Assembly: GCF_022606355.1 (NCBI RefSeq)
Contig: NZ_JAHHZQ010000002.1
Coordinates: 620,001 to 684,000, forward strand
Direction of reading: 5' to 3'
Length of the DNA stretch: 64,000 nt
DNA from: Leifsonia shinshuensis
GTDB lineage: Bacteria; Actinomycetota; Actinomycetes; Actinomycetales; Microbacteriaceae
Shown here: positions 1 to 9,278 of the stretch, piece after piece
How the letters are laid out: every line of letters starts with the position of its first letter
Position numbering within the stretch: position 1 is the first letter of the stretch
Notes under the pieces: generated by a model
The model's database searches: none
Told to the model about the DNA's origin: nothing
Seen by the model: the letters and a program-made list of their open reading frames with translations, nothing else
Translations under genes and position numbers: made by a program

Positions 1-777
1 CTCATCCAGATCGGCATCGCGCTGGCCATCACCATCCCGCTCGGCATCGCGACCGCGGTGTTCCTCAACGAGGTGGGCGGCCGCTTCGCGCGCTTCGTAC
101 GGACGATCGCCGACGCGATGACCGCCCTCCCGTCGATCGTCGCCGGCCTGTTCGTGTACTCCGCGATCATCGTGTTCGTCACGCACCAGCGCTCGGGATT
201 CGCAGCATCGCTCGCGATCAGCGTGATGATGCTGCCCATCATCATCCGGGCGTCGGACGTCGTGCTCCGGCTCGTGGCGCAGAACCTGCGCGAGGCCTCC
301 TACGCGCTCGGGACGACGCGCTGGCGGACGGTCTGGCACGTCGTCCTCCCCACGGCCCGCTCGGGTCTGGTGACGGCGGTCATCCTCGGCACAGCGCGTG
401 GCATCGGTGAGACCTCCCCCGTACTGCTGACCTCCGGCATCACCGCCGAGATGAACGTCGACCCGTTCAACGGCCCGATGATCTCGCTTCCGCTGCAGGT
501 CTTCGACTTCGTGAAGAGCCCGGAGCCGAACATGATCGCGCGCGGCTTCGGTGCCGCTGCGGTGCTCATCCTGCTCGTGCTCGCCCTGTTCTTCGTCGCG
601 CGGCTCATCGGAGGCAAGGCGCCGGGTCAGCTGTCCGATCGCGGCCGGCGGCGGGCCGCTGCTGCGAGCAGGCGGGATGCCGCACGGATCGCCGCCCAGC
701 CGGCACCCGTCGAACCCACGAGCCCCACCGACTCCCCGACCGATACCGTCTCCCCGACCCCCGAGGACCACTCGTGA
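1..777 (+). CDS. pstA: Phosphate ABC transporter permease PstA (5' end missing)
   Basis: The frame is open from base 1, so the gene starts before the window; 258 residues are visible. It is an inner-membrane permease of the phosphate (Pst) ABC importer. Hydrophobic segments, the MetI-type cytoplasmic loop (LREASYALGTTRW, then a conserved G about 45 residues on) and the motif ARGIGETSPVLLTSG fit PstA rather than PstC. After the last membrane span (about residues 178-203 of the visible part) there is an unusual Arg/Ala-rich then Pro/Thr/Ser-rich cytoplasmic tail of about 50 residues. Its stop overlaps the GTG of the next gene by 4 nt, so the two are probably translationally coupled. PstC is expected just upstream. 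The family assignment is firm. Confidence 0.93.
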   Translation, partial: LIQIGIALAITIPLGIATAVFLNEVGGRFARFVRTIADAMTALPSIVAGLFVYSAIIVFVTHQRSGFAASLAISVMMLPIIIRASDVVLRLVAQNLREASYALGTTRWRTVWHVVLPTARSGLVTAVILGTARGIGETSPVLLTSGITAEMNVDPFNGPMISLPLQVFDFVKSPEPNMIARGFGAAAVLILLVLALFFVARLIGGKAPGQLSDRGRRRAAAASRRDAARIAAQPAPVEPTSPTDSPTDTVSPTPEDHS

Positions 778-2429
778 GCACCAGCACCAGCACCTCCCGC
801 ACCCTCCCCCGCGTCCTCCGCGTGGCGCTCGCCGCGGCCGCCGCCGTGCTGGCGCTCGCCGCGCCGCTCGCGCCCCAGGCCGCCGAGACGGCGCAGGCCG
901 CCAGCTGGGCGCCGATCAGCGGTACCGGCTCCACCTGGTCGCAGAACGCGCTAGACCAGTGGCGGCGCAACGTGGCAACGAACTACAGCATGACCGTGAA
1001 CTACTCCGGAACCGGCTCGTCCGCCGGGCGTCGTGACTTCATCGCCCGCACGGTCGACTTCGCGGTCAGCGAGATCCCGTTCCAGTCGAAGCCGGAGGAC
1101 GGCTCGGCTCCCGAGGTCCCCTCCACCGGCTTCGCCTACATGCCGATCGTGGCGGGTGGCACCTCGTTCATGTACAACCTCAAGATCGGCGGCAAGCGCG
1201 TCACCAATCTGCGGTTGAGCGGCGAGACGATCAGCAAGATCTTCACCGGCGCGATCACCAACTGGAAGGACCCGCAGATCCAGAAGGACAACCCGGGTCT
1301 CGCCATGCCGGACAAGCCGATCGTGCCGGTCGTGCGCTCCGACGGCTCCGGGTCGACCGCGCAGTTCACCCTGTGGATGTCGAAGCAGTACTCGAGCCTG
1401 TGGAACGCCTTCTGCGGCAAGGTCGGCAGGCCGGTGCCGTGCGGCCTGACCTCGCAGTTCCCGTCGTACGGCAACTTCAAGCTGCAGAGCGGCTCGCTCG
1501 GCGTCGCCGGGTACGTCAGCCAGTCCTACGGCGAAGGAGCGATCACCTACGTCGAGTACTCCTACGCGCTCAAGTCGGGCTTCCCGGTCGCGAAGGTGCT
1601 GAACTCGGCCGGCTACTACATCGAGCCGACGGCCTCCTCGGTCGCGGTCGCACTGATGAAGGCGGCCATCAACAACAACTCGTCGTCGCCCGACTACCTG
1701 ACCCAGATCCTCGACGGCGTCTACAACAGTGCGGATCCGCGCACCTACCCGTTGTCGAGCTATTCGTACATGATCGTGCCGACCCAGGCAGGCGGCATCT
1801 TCACCGCAGCCAAGGGCAAGACCCTCGGCACCTTCACCCACTACATGCTGTGCGAGGGCCAGCAACAGGCGGCGACGCTCGGCTACTCACCGCTGCCGAT
1901 GAACCTCGTGCTCGCCGGCTTCGAGCAGATCAAACGCATTCCGGGCGCAGACGCCTCCAACGTGGACGTCAACACCTGCCGCAACCCCACCTTCAAGCCG
2001 GGGGACTCCCCGTCGAACAACCAGCTCGCCGCCAGCGCGCCGCAGCCGGCCGCGTGCGACAAGCAGGGTCCGAACCAGTGCACCACCGGCACCGCGGGCG
2101 CCAAGGGCACCGACACGGCCGTGACGGGCTCGGGGTCGGGCGGCGCGGCGGCGGAGGCCGGTGGCGGCAGCGGCGGCGCCGGCGCCGGGACCGGCACGGG
2201 CGCGACCGACACCGGAACCGGAACCGGCTCGGTGACCGACGTCTCCCTGGGCGGAGTCCAGGTCAACATCGCGAACCCCGCGCGCGCGACGCCGTTCGCG
2301 CTCGCCGACGACGGCTGGGGAGGCCAGCAGACCGTCATGCTGATCGCCGGCGCCCTGCTCGTGCTCGCGATCGTCCTCCCGCCGCTCGTGTTCGGCCGTC
2401 TCCGCCGCTCCCACGGCTCCGGCGACTGA
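774..2429 (+). CDS. pstS: PstS-family phosphate-binding protein, membrane-anchored
   Basis: 551 residues. An export signal (Ala-rich, cleaved near AAETAQAAS) is followed by a periplasmic-binding fold with PstS hallmarks: ISGTGSTWSQNALDQW near the N-terminus, GTGSSAGRRDF, TVDFAVSEIPF, and the phosphate-loop-like VRSDGSGSTAQF. Beyond about residue 410 a Gly/Ser/Thr/Ala-rich linker leads to a C-terminal membrane span (about 520-540) and a short basic tail FGRLRRSHGSGD. PstS is usually a soluble or lipid-anchored protein of about 350 residues; this one has no lipobox and seems held by the C-terminal helix instead. The GTG start overlaps the pstA stop (GTGA). It is the likely phosphate receptor of the transporter. 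Confidence 0.88.
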   Translation: MSTSTSTSRTLPRVLRVALAAAAAVLALAAPLAPQAAETAQAASWAPISGTGSTWSQNALDQWRRNVATNYSMTVNYSGTGSSAGRRDFIARTVDFAVSEIPFQSKPEDGSAPEVPSTGFAYMPIVAGGTSFMYNLKIGGKRVTNLRLSGETISKIFTGAITNWKDPQIQKDNPGLAMPDKPIVPVVRSDGSGSTAQFTLWMSKQYSSLWNAFCGKVGRPVPCGLTSQFPSYGNFKLQSGSLGVAGYVSQSYGEGAITYVEYSYALKSGFPVAKVLNSAGYYIEPTASSVAVALMKAAINNNSSSPDYLTQILDGVYNSADPRTYPLSSYSYMIVPTQAGGIFTAAKGKTLGTFTHYMLCEGQQQAATLGYSPLPMNLVLAGFEQIKRIPGADASNVDVNTCRNPTFKPGDSPSNNQLAASAPQPAACDKQGPNQCTTGTAGAKGTDTAVTGSGSGGAAAEAGGGSGGAGAGTGTGATDTGTGTGSVTDVSLGGVQVNIANPARATPFALADDGWGGQQTVMLIAGALLVLAIVLPPLVFGRLRRSHGSGD

Positions 2430-2602
2430 CGCCCTGCCGCACCCCACCCCACCCACACCCGTGAAGCCCTTCGGCGTGGGCGAATCCGGTGGAGAAGGTG
2501 CTGGCGGCGGCCCGTTCCCGAGTCGTTCATCCCGGCGTCACACTCCGCCCATAGCTTGACGCCCGGCCGCCAATGAGACGGCAGGAAAACCCCTGGAGAA
2601 AC

Positions 2603-5113
2603 ATGGAATCGAGCGGGCAGCAGGTGCGTCGCGGAACGATCGCACGAGCCCTCGCCTTCGGTGCCCTGGTCGGCATCGCGGCCACCGCGGCGTTCGCCGC
2701 GGCCGGGTCGCAGGGCGGCAGCGCGAGCGCCGCAGAGACCACCGCCGTGACCGTCACCGCCGCGCAGCAGGACCCGGACGCCGCGAACGCCCCCTTCCCG
2801 AACCTCGCGGTGACCGTCTCCCAGACCACCGACCTCATCTCCCAGGGCGTCACCGTCAGCTGGACCGGCGGCAAGAAGTCCACACCGCCCAGCGGCAGCA
2901 CCGGAGGCGAGAACTTCCTGCAGCTCGCCCAGTGCTGGGGGGAGGACCCGCAGCACCCCGGCCACCCGGACCGCACGACCTGCACGTACGGGGCGTTCAA
3001 CACCCCTGGCGCTACGCGCGACGGCTATGTGACCGACGGCACCGTCGCCGACCAGGATCAGGACTACACGGCGCCGCGCACCGGCATCTTCTCGCCCGCC
3101 TACACGTCCGTGCCGTTCAAGGGCGTCGACGGCACTCTCGTGTCGTCCGTCGTCGACCACAAGCAGACGACCGAGAACGTCAACGTCAACCAGTTCTTCA
3201 ACCCCAGCTCGTCCAACGAGGTCCCTTGGGCGGGGTCGGGTTCCAACGGGGCCGGTTCGGTGAAGTTCGAGGTGCAGACCGCCCTCCAGGCCGACGGGCT
3301 CGGCTGCGGGACCCCGGTCGCCTCCGGTTCCACGACCGCGCCGCGGTCGTGCTGGCTCGTGATCATCCCGCGCGGAACCGGTGACTCCGGCGAGCAGCAC
3401 ATCACGCAGTCGGGCCTGCGCTGGGACGCCTGGAAGCACAACATCGCGGTGAAGCTCACCTTCAAGCCGCTCGGGGTCAGTTGCGCGATCGGTGCGGCCG
3501 AGCGTCAGCTGCGCGGCAGCGAGCTGGTCGCCGGCGCCGTCGCATCGTGGCAACCGGTGCTGTGCGCGTCGCAGGGAGGGGCGACCTACACGATGAGCAA
3601 CAGCGCCGAGTCCGACGCGCTCCAGGCCGCGAACGGCACCGACACCGCGCCGCTCGCCCTGACCTCCCGAGCGCTGTCGACCGGCGACACGGACGAGCTC
3701 GAATACGCCCCGATCGCCGTCGGCGGCCTGGCCGTGGCGTTCGCGGTCGATCGATCACCCGCCGCCGACGGCTCCACTCCCGCCGACCAGTTGGATCGCG
3801 CGGGGCTGTCGTTCGACGCGATGAAGCTGACTCCGCGTCTCATCGCCAAGCTGCTCACGGCCTCCTACCAGGACGCGATCCCGACCTACGCCGACCACGC
3901 GGAACTCGGCGCCAACCCGCGCAACCTCCTGTACGACCCCGACTTCCGCGCGGTCAACGCGGACAACCCCGACTGGAAGTACCAGGCGATCGTCGCGCCC
4001 TCCATCTCCGACCTCCTTGTTCCACAGGGCCGCTCCGATGCCGCCTGGCAACTGTGGCGGTACGTGCTCGCCGACCCCGACGCACGCGCGTTCCTCGCCG
4101 GCTCGGCCGACCCGTGGGGCATGAAGGTCAACCCGAACAGCTCGACGACGGCCAAGGTGAACCCGTCCGGCTCGGCGCTCGAGCTGCCACGGGACGACTT
4201 CCCGAAGGCCGACCCGATCACGCAGCCCGCGGGCAACGCCGGCGGTGAGGTCAACCTCGTCACGTGGAGGCCGTACACGAACGACCTCGACCAGGCGGCC
4301 TACTACACACTGCGCGGCGACGGGCAGACCCTCGGACTCTGGGACCCGACCTCGGCGCCCCCGAAGTACGGCAAGAGCGTGCGGAACCTGCCGGGATACC
4401 AGAAGGTGCTGGCGCTCACCGACACCAGCTCGGCAGCGAGGTACCAGGTGATCACGGCGAGCCTGCAGAACGCCGCAGGCAAGTTCGTCCTGCCGACGAC
4501 GGACTCGCTGACCGCGGCCGCCTCCGCGATGACGCCGGTCGCCGGCCAGCCGCAGGTGCTCGAGTACGACCCGGCGGGAGCCGGGGCGAAATCCGCCGCC
4601 GCCGCGTACCCGCTCGCGCTGCCGGTCTACGCGGCCAGCAATCCCGCGCAGGGCGACACCTCCACCCGCGCCGACTACGCGGCCTTCATCCGCTATGCGG
4701 CCACGACCGGCCAGGCGCCCGGCGTGGAGGCCGGCCAGCTGCCTCCCGGCTACGCGCCGATCCCGGCGGCCTGGAAGGCGCAGGCGCTCTCGGCGGCCGC
4801 CGCGATCCAGTCCGGCGCGACGACCGATGTCCCCTCCGGCTCGACCGGCGGCGACGCCGGCCTCGGAGCCACGGGGGGCGATTCCGCGTACGGCTCGGAC
4901 TCCTCCGCAGGGACCGGCGGCTCTGTCGTCCCCGCCGGCGCGTCCACCGGGCCGACAGCGACCGGTAGCCCCGCGGGAAGCCTCAGCGCGGGCAAGACCG
5001 TCAAGGACCCGGACACCGGCGGGATCCCCGCGGTGCTCCCCGGCGGACTCGTCGGCGGCGTCGCCGCCGCGGCCGCCATCCCCATCTTCGGTCGTCTGCG
5101 GAGGTTCTCGTGA
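2603..5113 (+). CDS. Large cell-surface protein of the Pst locus
   Basis: 836 residues from the ATG at 2603, chosen because GGAGAA lies just upstream; an in-frame ATG at 2573 has no such site. An Ala-rich signal segment is followed by a segment with the motif ENFLQLAQCWG and several Cys. A middle part (about residues 370-510) looks like a degenerate periplasmic-binding fold, with the PstS-like stretch WQLWRYVLADPDARAFL. A low-complexity Gly/Ser/Thr linker ends in a membrane helix and the tail IPIFGRLRRFS, matching the FGRLRR tail of the preceding PstS. I do not know its function. Its place between two PstS-like genes suggests a surface accessory for phosphate capture. Confidence 0.8.
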   Translation: MESSGQQVRRGTIARALAFGALVGIAATAAFAAAGSQGGSASAAETTAVTVTAAQQDPDAANAPFPNLAVTVSQTTDLISQGVTVSWTGGKKSTPPSGSTGGENFLQLAQCWGEDPQHPGHPDRTTCTYGAFNTPGATRDGYVTDGTVADQDQDYTAPRTGIFSPAYTSVPFKGVDGTLVSSVVDHKQTTENVNVNQFFNPSSSNEVPWAGSGSNGAGSVKFEVQTALQADGLGCGTPVASGSTTAPRSCWLVIIPRGTGDSGEQHITQSGLRWDAWKHNIAVKLTFKPLGVSCAIGAAERQLRGSELVAGAVASWQPVLCASQGGATYTMSNSAESDALQAANGTDTAPLALTSRALSTGDTDELEYAPIAVGGLAVAFAVDRSPAADGSTPADQLDRAGLSFDAMKLTPRLIAKLLTASYQDAIPTYADHAELGANPRNLLYDPDFRAVNADNPDWKYQAIVAPSISDLLVPQGRSDAAWQLWRYVLADPDARAFLAGSADPWGMKVNPNSSTTAKVNPSGSALELPRDDFPKADPITQPAGNAGGEVNLVTWRPYTNDLDQAAYYTLRGDGQTLGLWDPTSAPPKYGKSVRNLPGYQKVLALTDTSSAARYQVITASLQNAAGKFVLPTTDSLTAAASAMTPVAGQPQVLEYDPAGAGAKSAAAAYPLALPVYAASNPAQGDTSTRADYAAFIRYAATTGQAPGVEAGQLPPGYAPIPAAWKAQALSAAAAIQSGATTDVPSGSTGGDAGLGATGGDSAYGSDSSAGTGGSVVPAGASTGPTATGSPAGSLSAGKTVKDPDTGGIPAVLPGGLVGGVAAAAAIPIFGRLRRFS

Positions 5114-5169
5114 CGGCCGGACCAGCGCGAGCCGCTCGGCTCGCGCCCGACCCGAAAGGAATCACCAGA

Positions 5170-6261
5170 GTGAAGATCAAGAAGGCAGCGGCCGTCTGCG
5201 CCGTCGTGGGCACCGCCGTCGCCGGTCTGCTGCTCGCTACTCCTGCGAACGCCGACCCCGTGTCGAACAGCTACGTGCTGGCCGGCTCGGACACCCTCCA
5301 GGACGTCGCCAACGCCCTGGCCAACGGAACCCAGCTCACCGGCCCGAGCGTGCGCGTCTCGTCGTCCGCCGGCACCATCGGCTCGTTCGACGCCTTCGGC
5401 TCGCCCGCCATCCAGACCAAGCCGAACGGCCCGTACTTCGCGCGTCCGGCCGGCTCGGGCGACGGTGTGAAGGCCCTCAGCCGCTCGATCGACGGCGCGC
5501 CGTACTCCGTCGCGGGCAACACCACCCCCGCCACCGCGATCACCGGCCAGGTCGACATCGCCCGCTCCTCGTCCGGCCCCGGCGCCGCGACCAACCCGAC
5601 CGGGCCGCTCGCCTACATCCCGTTCGGCCGCGACGCCGTCTCGTACGCGATCGCCCCGGGCACCGCCACGGGTCTGGAGCAGCTGAGCACCGCCCAGCTG
5701 ACTCAGATCTACAACTGCACGCTCACCTCGGTGAACGGCGTCGCCATCTCGCCCGTCCTCCCGCAGTCGGCCTCCGGAACCCGCAAGTTCTTCCTCTCGG
5801 CCATCGGCGTCAGCACCCCGGGCGCGTGCGTCAACCAGAGCACGCTCGCCGAGAACGACGGCACCGTCCTCACCACCCCCGGCCAGATCATCCCGTTCTC
5901 GGTCGCCAGCTGGGTCGCACAGAAGAACGGCGCCGCCCAGAACCGCACCGGAACGGCCGTCCTCGGCAGCGCCCAGGGCGCCACCGCTCCGTACACCGGC
6001 AGCGGCTCGGCTCTCGTCCCGAACCCGGCGTACTACAACGACGCCACCTGGGGTCGTGACACCTACGTCGTCGTGCAGTACGCGCGCATCGACTCCACCA
6101 GCGCCAGCTACGACGCCGGACTCGCCGCCCTGGTCGACCCGACCAAGGCGAAGAGCCTGACCAACTTCGGCACCATCGCCTCCACCTCCGGTGCGGTGAA
6201 GAGCAAGTTCGGCTTCCTCGCCCCGTCCAGCACCACGCCCATCCGCGCCAACCTCTCCTGA
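5170..6261 (+). CDS. Secreted PstS-like substrate-binding protein
   Basis: 363 residues from GTG 5170, which has GAAAGGA upstream; an upstream in-frame GTG at 5110 overlaps the previous stop but would put extra residues before the signal peptide. Signal peptide MKIKKAAAVCAVVGTAVAG with cleavage near NADPVS. The mature protein begins YVLAGSDTLQDVANAL, the same opening as PstS-type binding proteins, followed by VDIARSSSGPG and FGRDAVSYAIAPGT. No lipobox or C-terminal anchor, so it is probably released or bound to a partner. It may be a second phosphate or phospho-ligand receptor; the ligand is inferred only from the locus. Confidence 0.8.
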   Translation: MKIKKAAAVCAVVGTAVAGLLLATPANADPVSNSYVLAGSDTLQDVANALANGTQLTGPSVRVSSSAGTIGSFDAFGSPAIQTKPNGPYFARPAGSGDGVKALSRSIDGAPYSVAGNTTPATAITGQVDIARSSSGPGAATNPTGPLAYIPFGRDAVSYAIAPGTATGLEQLSTAQLTQIYNCTLTSVNGVAISPVLPQSASGTRKFFLSAIGVSTPGACVNQSTLAENDGTVLTTPGQIIPFSVASWVAQKNGAAQNRTGTAVLGSAQGATAPYTGSGSALVPNPAYYNDATWGRDTYVVVQYARIDSTSASYDAGLAALVDPTKAKSLTNFGTIASTSGAVKSKFGFLAPSSTTPIRANLS

Positions 6262-6290
6262 TCCACCCGAAGTCAGACGAAAAGGACATT

Positions 6291-7331
6291 ATGAACACCA
6301 GGAAGCTCTTCATCGCGTTCGCCGCGATGGGTGCGACGACCGCCCTCGTGGCGGGCGCGGCCTCGGCCGCCGTCGCGGCGACGCCCACGGACGGGCCCGC
6401 GTACCTGTTCGACAACGACGCGGCCGCATACGTGGCCGATGGGGCCACCCTCGACTGGTCGCAGGACATCCTGATCAGCCCGAGCAAGACCGACCCGTTC
6501 CAGCCGTACCAGTGCCCGGCCGACGCCACGCACTCGATCTCGTTCTGGACGACCCCCGGCACCGAGCGCGACCCCAAGTCGTACAAGGCGTGGAACCTGC
6601 TCAGCCTGAACGCCCAGAAGACGATCATCGCCCCGGACATCTCGCCCGACCAGACCCTCAGCGGCTCGATGTCGACCATCCGATCCACCGGCGGCGACTA
6701 CTCGATCGGCGTCATCTGCGCCAAGGACAACGGCGTCAACTTCGCCTCGTCCGGCGCGTGGTGGTTCACCGCGCACGTCGGCGTCGGCACCGGCAAGTAC
6801 ACCTTCGACCCGGTGACCTCGACCCCGACCGACCCGGGCAACCCGCCGTCGGGCACCGGCAGCATCGGCATCGAGGCGACCACGGTCGGCGCTCAGGACG
6901 GCACGCTCAGCCTGGTCGTCCCGTCCGGCGCGAAGGCCACTCTCGGAACGGCGACCCTGGTCAACCAGCTGTCGACCTCCACGGGCGCCCTTCCGCAGTT
7001 CCAGGTCGCCGACCAGCGCGTCGTCACCAAGCCGGGCTGGGACCTCACGGCCTCCACCGCCGACTTCGTCAACGCCGCGGACTCCACGAAGACGATCGAC
7101 TCCAAGCAGCTCGGCGTCAAGCCGAAGCTGGTCACCAACCCGGGAGGCGTGCTCGCCGGGGCCGAGCACGTCGCCGGTGACGCGACCGCGTTCAGCGGTT
7201 TCGCGTCGGCCGCCGCGGGTTCTGGAACGGGCACGACGAACCTCAGCGCAGACCTGACGCTCGTCGCCCCGGCCAGCACCCCGGCCGGCACCTACGACTC
7301 GACGATGACGCTGACGCTCGTCTCGAAGTAG
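6291..7331 (+). CDS. Secreted protein of unknown function in the Pst locus
   Basis: 346 residues with a clear signal peptide (MNTRKLFIAFAAMG, cleavage after AVAA). The N-terminal half contains GPAYLFDNDAAAYVADG, WW and paired Cys residues. After the linker TSTPTDPGNPPSGTGS (about residue 185) a second beta-rich domain follows. I do not recognise a family. AAAAGGACA lies a few bases before the ATG. It follows the PstS-like gene by 29 nt and is closed by a strong hairpin at 7349-7378, so it is the last gene of the first Pst transcription unit. Confidence 0.72.
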   Translation: MNTRKLFIAFAAMGATTALVAGAASAAVAATPTDGPAYLFDNDAAAYVADGATLDWSQDILISPSKTDPFQPYQCPADATHSISFWTTPGTERDPKSYKAWNLLSLNAQKTIIAPDISPDQTLSGSMSTIRSTGGDYSIGVICAKDNGVNFASSGAWWFTAHVGVGTGKYTFDPVTSTPTDPGNPPSGTGSIGIEATTVGAQDGTLSLVVPSGAKATLGTATLVNQLSTSTGALPQFQVADQRVVTKPGWDLTASTADFVNAADSTKTIDSKQLGVKPKLVTNPGGVLAGAEHVAGDATAFSGFASAAAGSGTGTTNLSADLTLVAPASTPAGTYDSTMTLTLVSK

Positions 7332-7348
7332 CCGTAGGCACCACCAGG

Positions 7349-7380
7349 GGAGGGGCCGCGCACCTGCGCGGCCCCTCTTC
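7349..7380 (+). terminator. Hairpin terminator ending the first Pst unit
   Basis: An 11-bp perfect GC-rich stem (AGGGGCCGCGC at 7351-7361 with GCGCGGCCCCT at 7366-7376), extendable by further pairs, with a 4-nt ACCT loop and followed by CTTCC. It lies 20 nt after the stop at 7331 and separates the binding-protein genes from the DUF916-sortase-pstB group. Confidence 0.7.
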
Positions 7381-7480
7381 CGCTGTCCGCGGACGCGCTG
7401 CGAAGCCCCGACACGCGCCCGTTAGCAGCCCGTTCACGTCGGCGCAATCGACCGGCCACCGCGATTCGGATCAATAGAGC

Positions 7481-8545
7481 GTGCTCACTCGACACCCCCT
7501 CAGCGCCCGGAGCTCCCGACTCCTCGCCGCTCTCGCCGCGGGCCTCCTCGCCGCCCTGCTCGGGGCGGCCCCCGCCTTCGCGGACGACACCGACGCCATC
7601 TCCGCCGGCCCCGGCGACGACCGCACGCGGCTCAGCTATCAGCTGCAGCCCGGCCAGCACCTCGACGACGAGTACGTGGTCCGCAACACCGGCACCACCG
7701 AGCAGACGATCACCCTGTTCGCCACCGACGCGTTCAACACCGACGACGGCCAGTACGCCCTCCTCGACACGGCGAAGAAGCCGACCGGCGTCGGCACCTG
7801 GGTGCTCTTCGACGGCTCGCAGACCTCGGAGAAGCTGACGCTGCCGCCCGGGCAGCAGAAGACGGTCCCGTTCACGCTCGCCGTCCCCGCCGACGCGCGA
7901 CCGGGGGACCACGCCGGCGGGATCGTCGTCTCCAGCCAGAAGGGCGACGGCCAGATCCTCGTCGACCGCCGGGTCGCGACGCGCCTCTACGTGCGCGTCC
8001 CCGGCGACCTCCAGCCCGCGCTGACGGTGGCCGACGTCGCCGCGGACTACCGTGCGACGCTGAACCCGTTCGACGGCAGCACGGCAGTGACCTTCACCGT
8101 GCGCAACAACGGCAACGTCGCTCTCGGCGCGCATCTCGTGGTGGGGGCGAAGGCGCTCTTCGGCATCCCGGCCGGCTCGGTGCGGCAGGACCTCCCGGAG
8201 CTGCTCCCCGGCAACACCCGGTCGATGACGGTGGTCGTCCCGCACGTCGGCCAGGTCGGCTATCTCAACCCGTACGTCGAACTGCAGCCGACGGTCTCGC
8301 CCGACGCCCTCAACCCCGGACCGCTGCGCCCGATCTCGCGCGACACGCTCGCCTTCGCGATGCCGTGGTGGCTCCTCGCAGCGCTGGTCGTCGCCGGCGG
8401 CGTGCTGCTCTACCTCCGCCTGCGCCGCCGCAGCGACCGCAAGCGGGCCGCGGCCTGGATCGCCTACACGGAGGAGGAGGCCCGCCGCAAGGCGAGCGAC
8501 GAGCGCGAAGCGGTCTCCACCGGAACGGAGGGCGGCAGTGCGTAA
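7481..8545 (+). CDS. DUF916 (WxL-interacting)-like membrane-anchored surface protein
   Basis: 354 residues, GTG start. A signal peptide (cleavage near AFADDT) is followed by an extracellular beta-sandwich region with the features of DUF916/WxLIP-type proteins: RLSYQLQPGQHLDDEYVVRN and later VPADARPGDHAGGIVVSS. A second beta domain precedes a C-terminal membrane helix (about 290-310) and a charged cytoplasmic tail. The helix is introduced by RDTLAFAMPW; the next gene product has RDTLVFAFPW at the same place. In Firmicutes such proteins bind peptidoglycan and surface partners. Here it may organise surface proteins of the Pst locus (inference). Confidence 0.75.
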   Translation: MLTRHPLSARSSRLLAALAAGLLAALLGAAPAFADDTDAISAGPGDDRTRLSYQLQPGQHLDDEYVVRNTGTTEQTITLFATDAFNTDDGQYALLDTAKKPTGVGTWVLFDGSQTSEKLTLPPGQQKTVPFTLAVPADARPGDHAGGIVVSSQKGDGQILVDRRVATRLYVRVPGDLQPALTVADVAADYRATLNPFDGSTAVTFTVRNNGNVALGAHLVVGAKALFGIPAGSVRQDLPELLPGNTRSMTVVVPHVGQVGYLNPYVELQPTVSPDALNPGPLRPISRDTLAFAMPWWLLAALVVAGGVLLYLRLRRRSDRKRAAAWIAYTEEEARRKASDEREAVSTGTEGGSA

Positions 8546-9278
8546 GCGCGGTCCCGGCTTCGCGCTGGTCGTCGGTCTGGGCTTCCTGCTCGCCGTCGGA
8601 GGGCTCGGCGGTGTCTCCGCGCCGGCCTCGGCCGACCAGGGCGACGGCGGCGGTATCGGCATCTCGGTCGACATCCCCGGGGCGACCCCGACGCCGGGTG
8701 TGGGAGACGGGGGCAGCGGCGCCTCCAGCGGCGGCGGGAGCACGCCCTCCGACACCCCGTCCGATGTCGCGGGCACCGGTCCGACGCCGACGCCGACTGC
8801 CCCTGCGACGACCGGAGGCTCGAACGGGCCGCTCAACGTCGGCGGGCTCAGCGCCCGCTTCGTTCCCGACCTGAACCCCGGGCACGGGACGATCGTCGCG
8901 ACGATCGCGGTGCACAACGGATCGTCGACGGCCTTCGCCCCGAAGGCCCGCTTCACGCTGACGAACTCGTTCGGCACGACCATCGCCGACTCGGGGCTGA
9001 TCGCGGGCCCGACCATCCAGCCGGGCAAGACCGCCCAGCTCACCCAGCGCCTCGACGGCGTCGGCCAGTGGACGTTCGTCACCGCCCACGCGACGATCAC
9101 GCCGCCCGCCGTGCTCGACGGGCACACGATGAAGCCGGTGCTCCGCGACACACTGGTCTTCGCCTTCCCGTGGGTGGGCGCGGTCTCGATCGTGCTGATG
9201 GCGGGTGCTGCGGCCATCATCGTGGTCGTGCGCAGCTCGCTCGGGCTCGGGCTGGTGGCCGCCGGGGCCGGCGCATGA
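8538..9278 (+). CDS. Membrane-anchored surface protein, partner of the DUF916-like protein
   Basis: 246 residues, GTG start overlapping the previous gene by 8 nt. A signal peptide (cleavage near PASADQ) is followed by a Gly/Pro/Thr-rich spacer (about residues 35-95), one beta-sandwich domain (GPLNVGGLSARFVPDLNPG onward) and a C-terminal membrane helix after RDTLVFAFPW. It looks like a shorter relative of the second domain and anchor of the preceding protein. It has no catalytic motif. Its overlap with genes on both sides indicates a single translated unit. Confidence 0.7.
   Translation: MRKRGPGFALVVGLGFLLAVGGLGGVSAPASADQGDGGGIGISVDIPGATPTPGVGDGGSGASSGGGSTPSDTPSDVAGTGPTPTPTAPATTGGSNGPLNVGGLSARFVPDLNPGHGTIVATIAVHNGSSTAFAPKARFTLTNSFGTTIADSGLIAGPTIQPGKTAQLTQRLDGVGQWTFVTAHATITPPAVLDGHTMKPVLRDTLVFAFPWVGAVSIVLMAGAAAIIVVVRSSLGLGLVAAGAGA

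Noticed and set aside
1883-3553. A 556-codon minus-strand frame opposite the PstS and surface-protein genes
   Set aside because: It covers the intergenic gap as well as both genes without any domain; a shadow frame.
774-5113. LPXTG-type sorting signals in the Pst surface proteins
   Set aside because: Neither C-terminus has LPXTG, LAXTG or a near variant; both end with a helix and FGRLRR.
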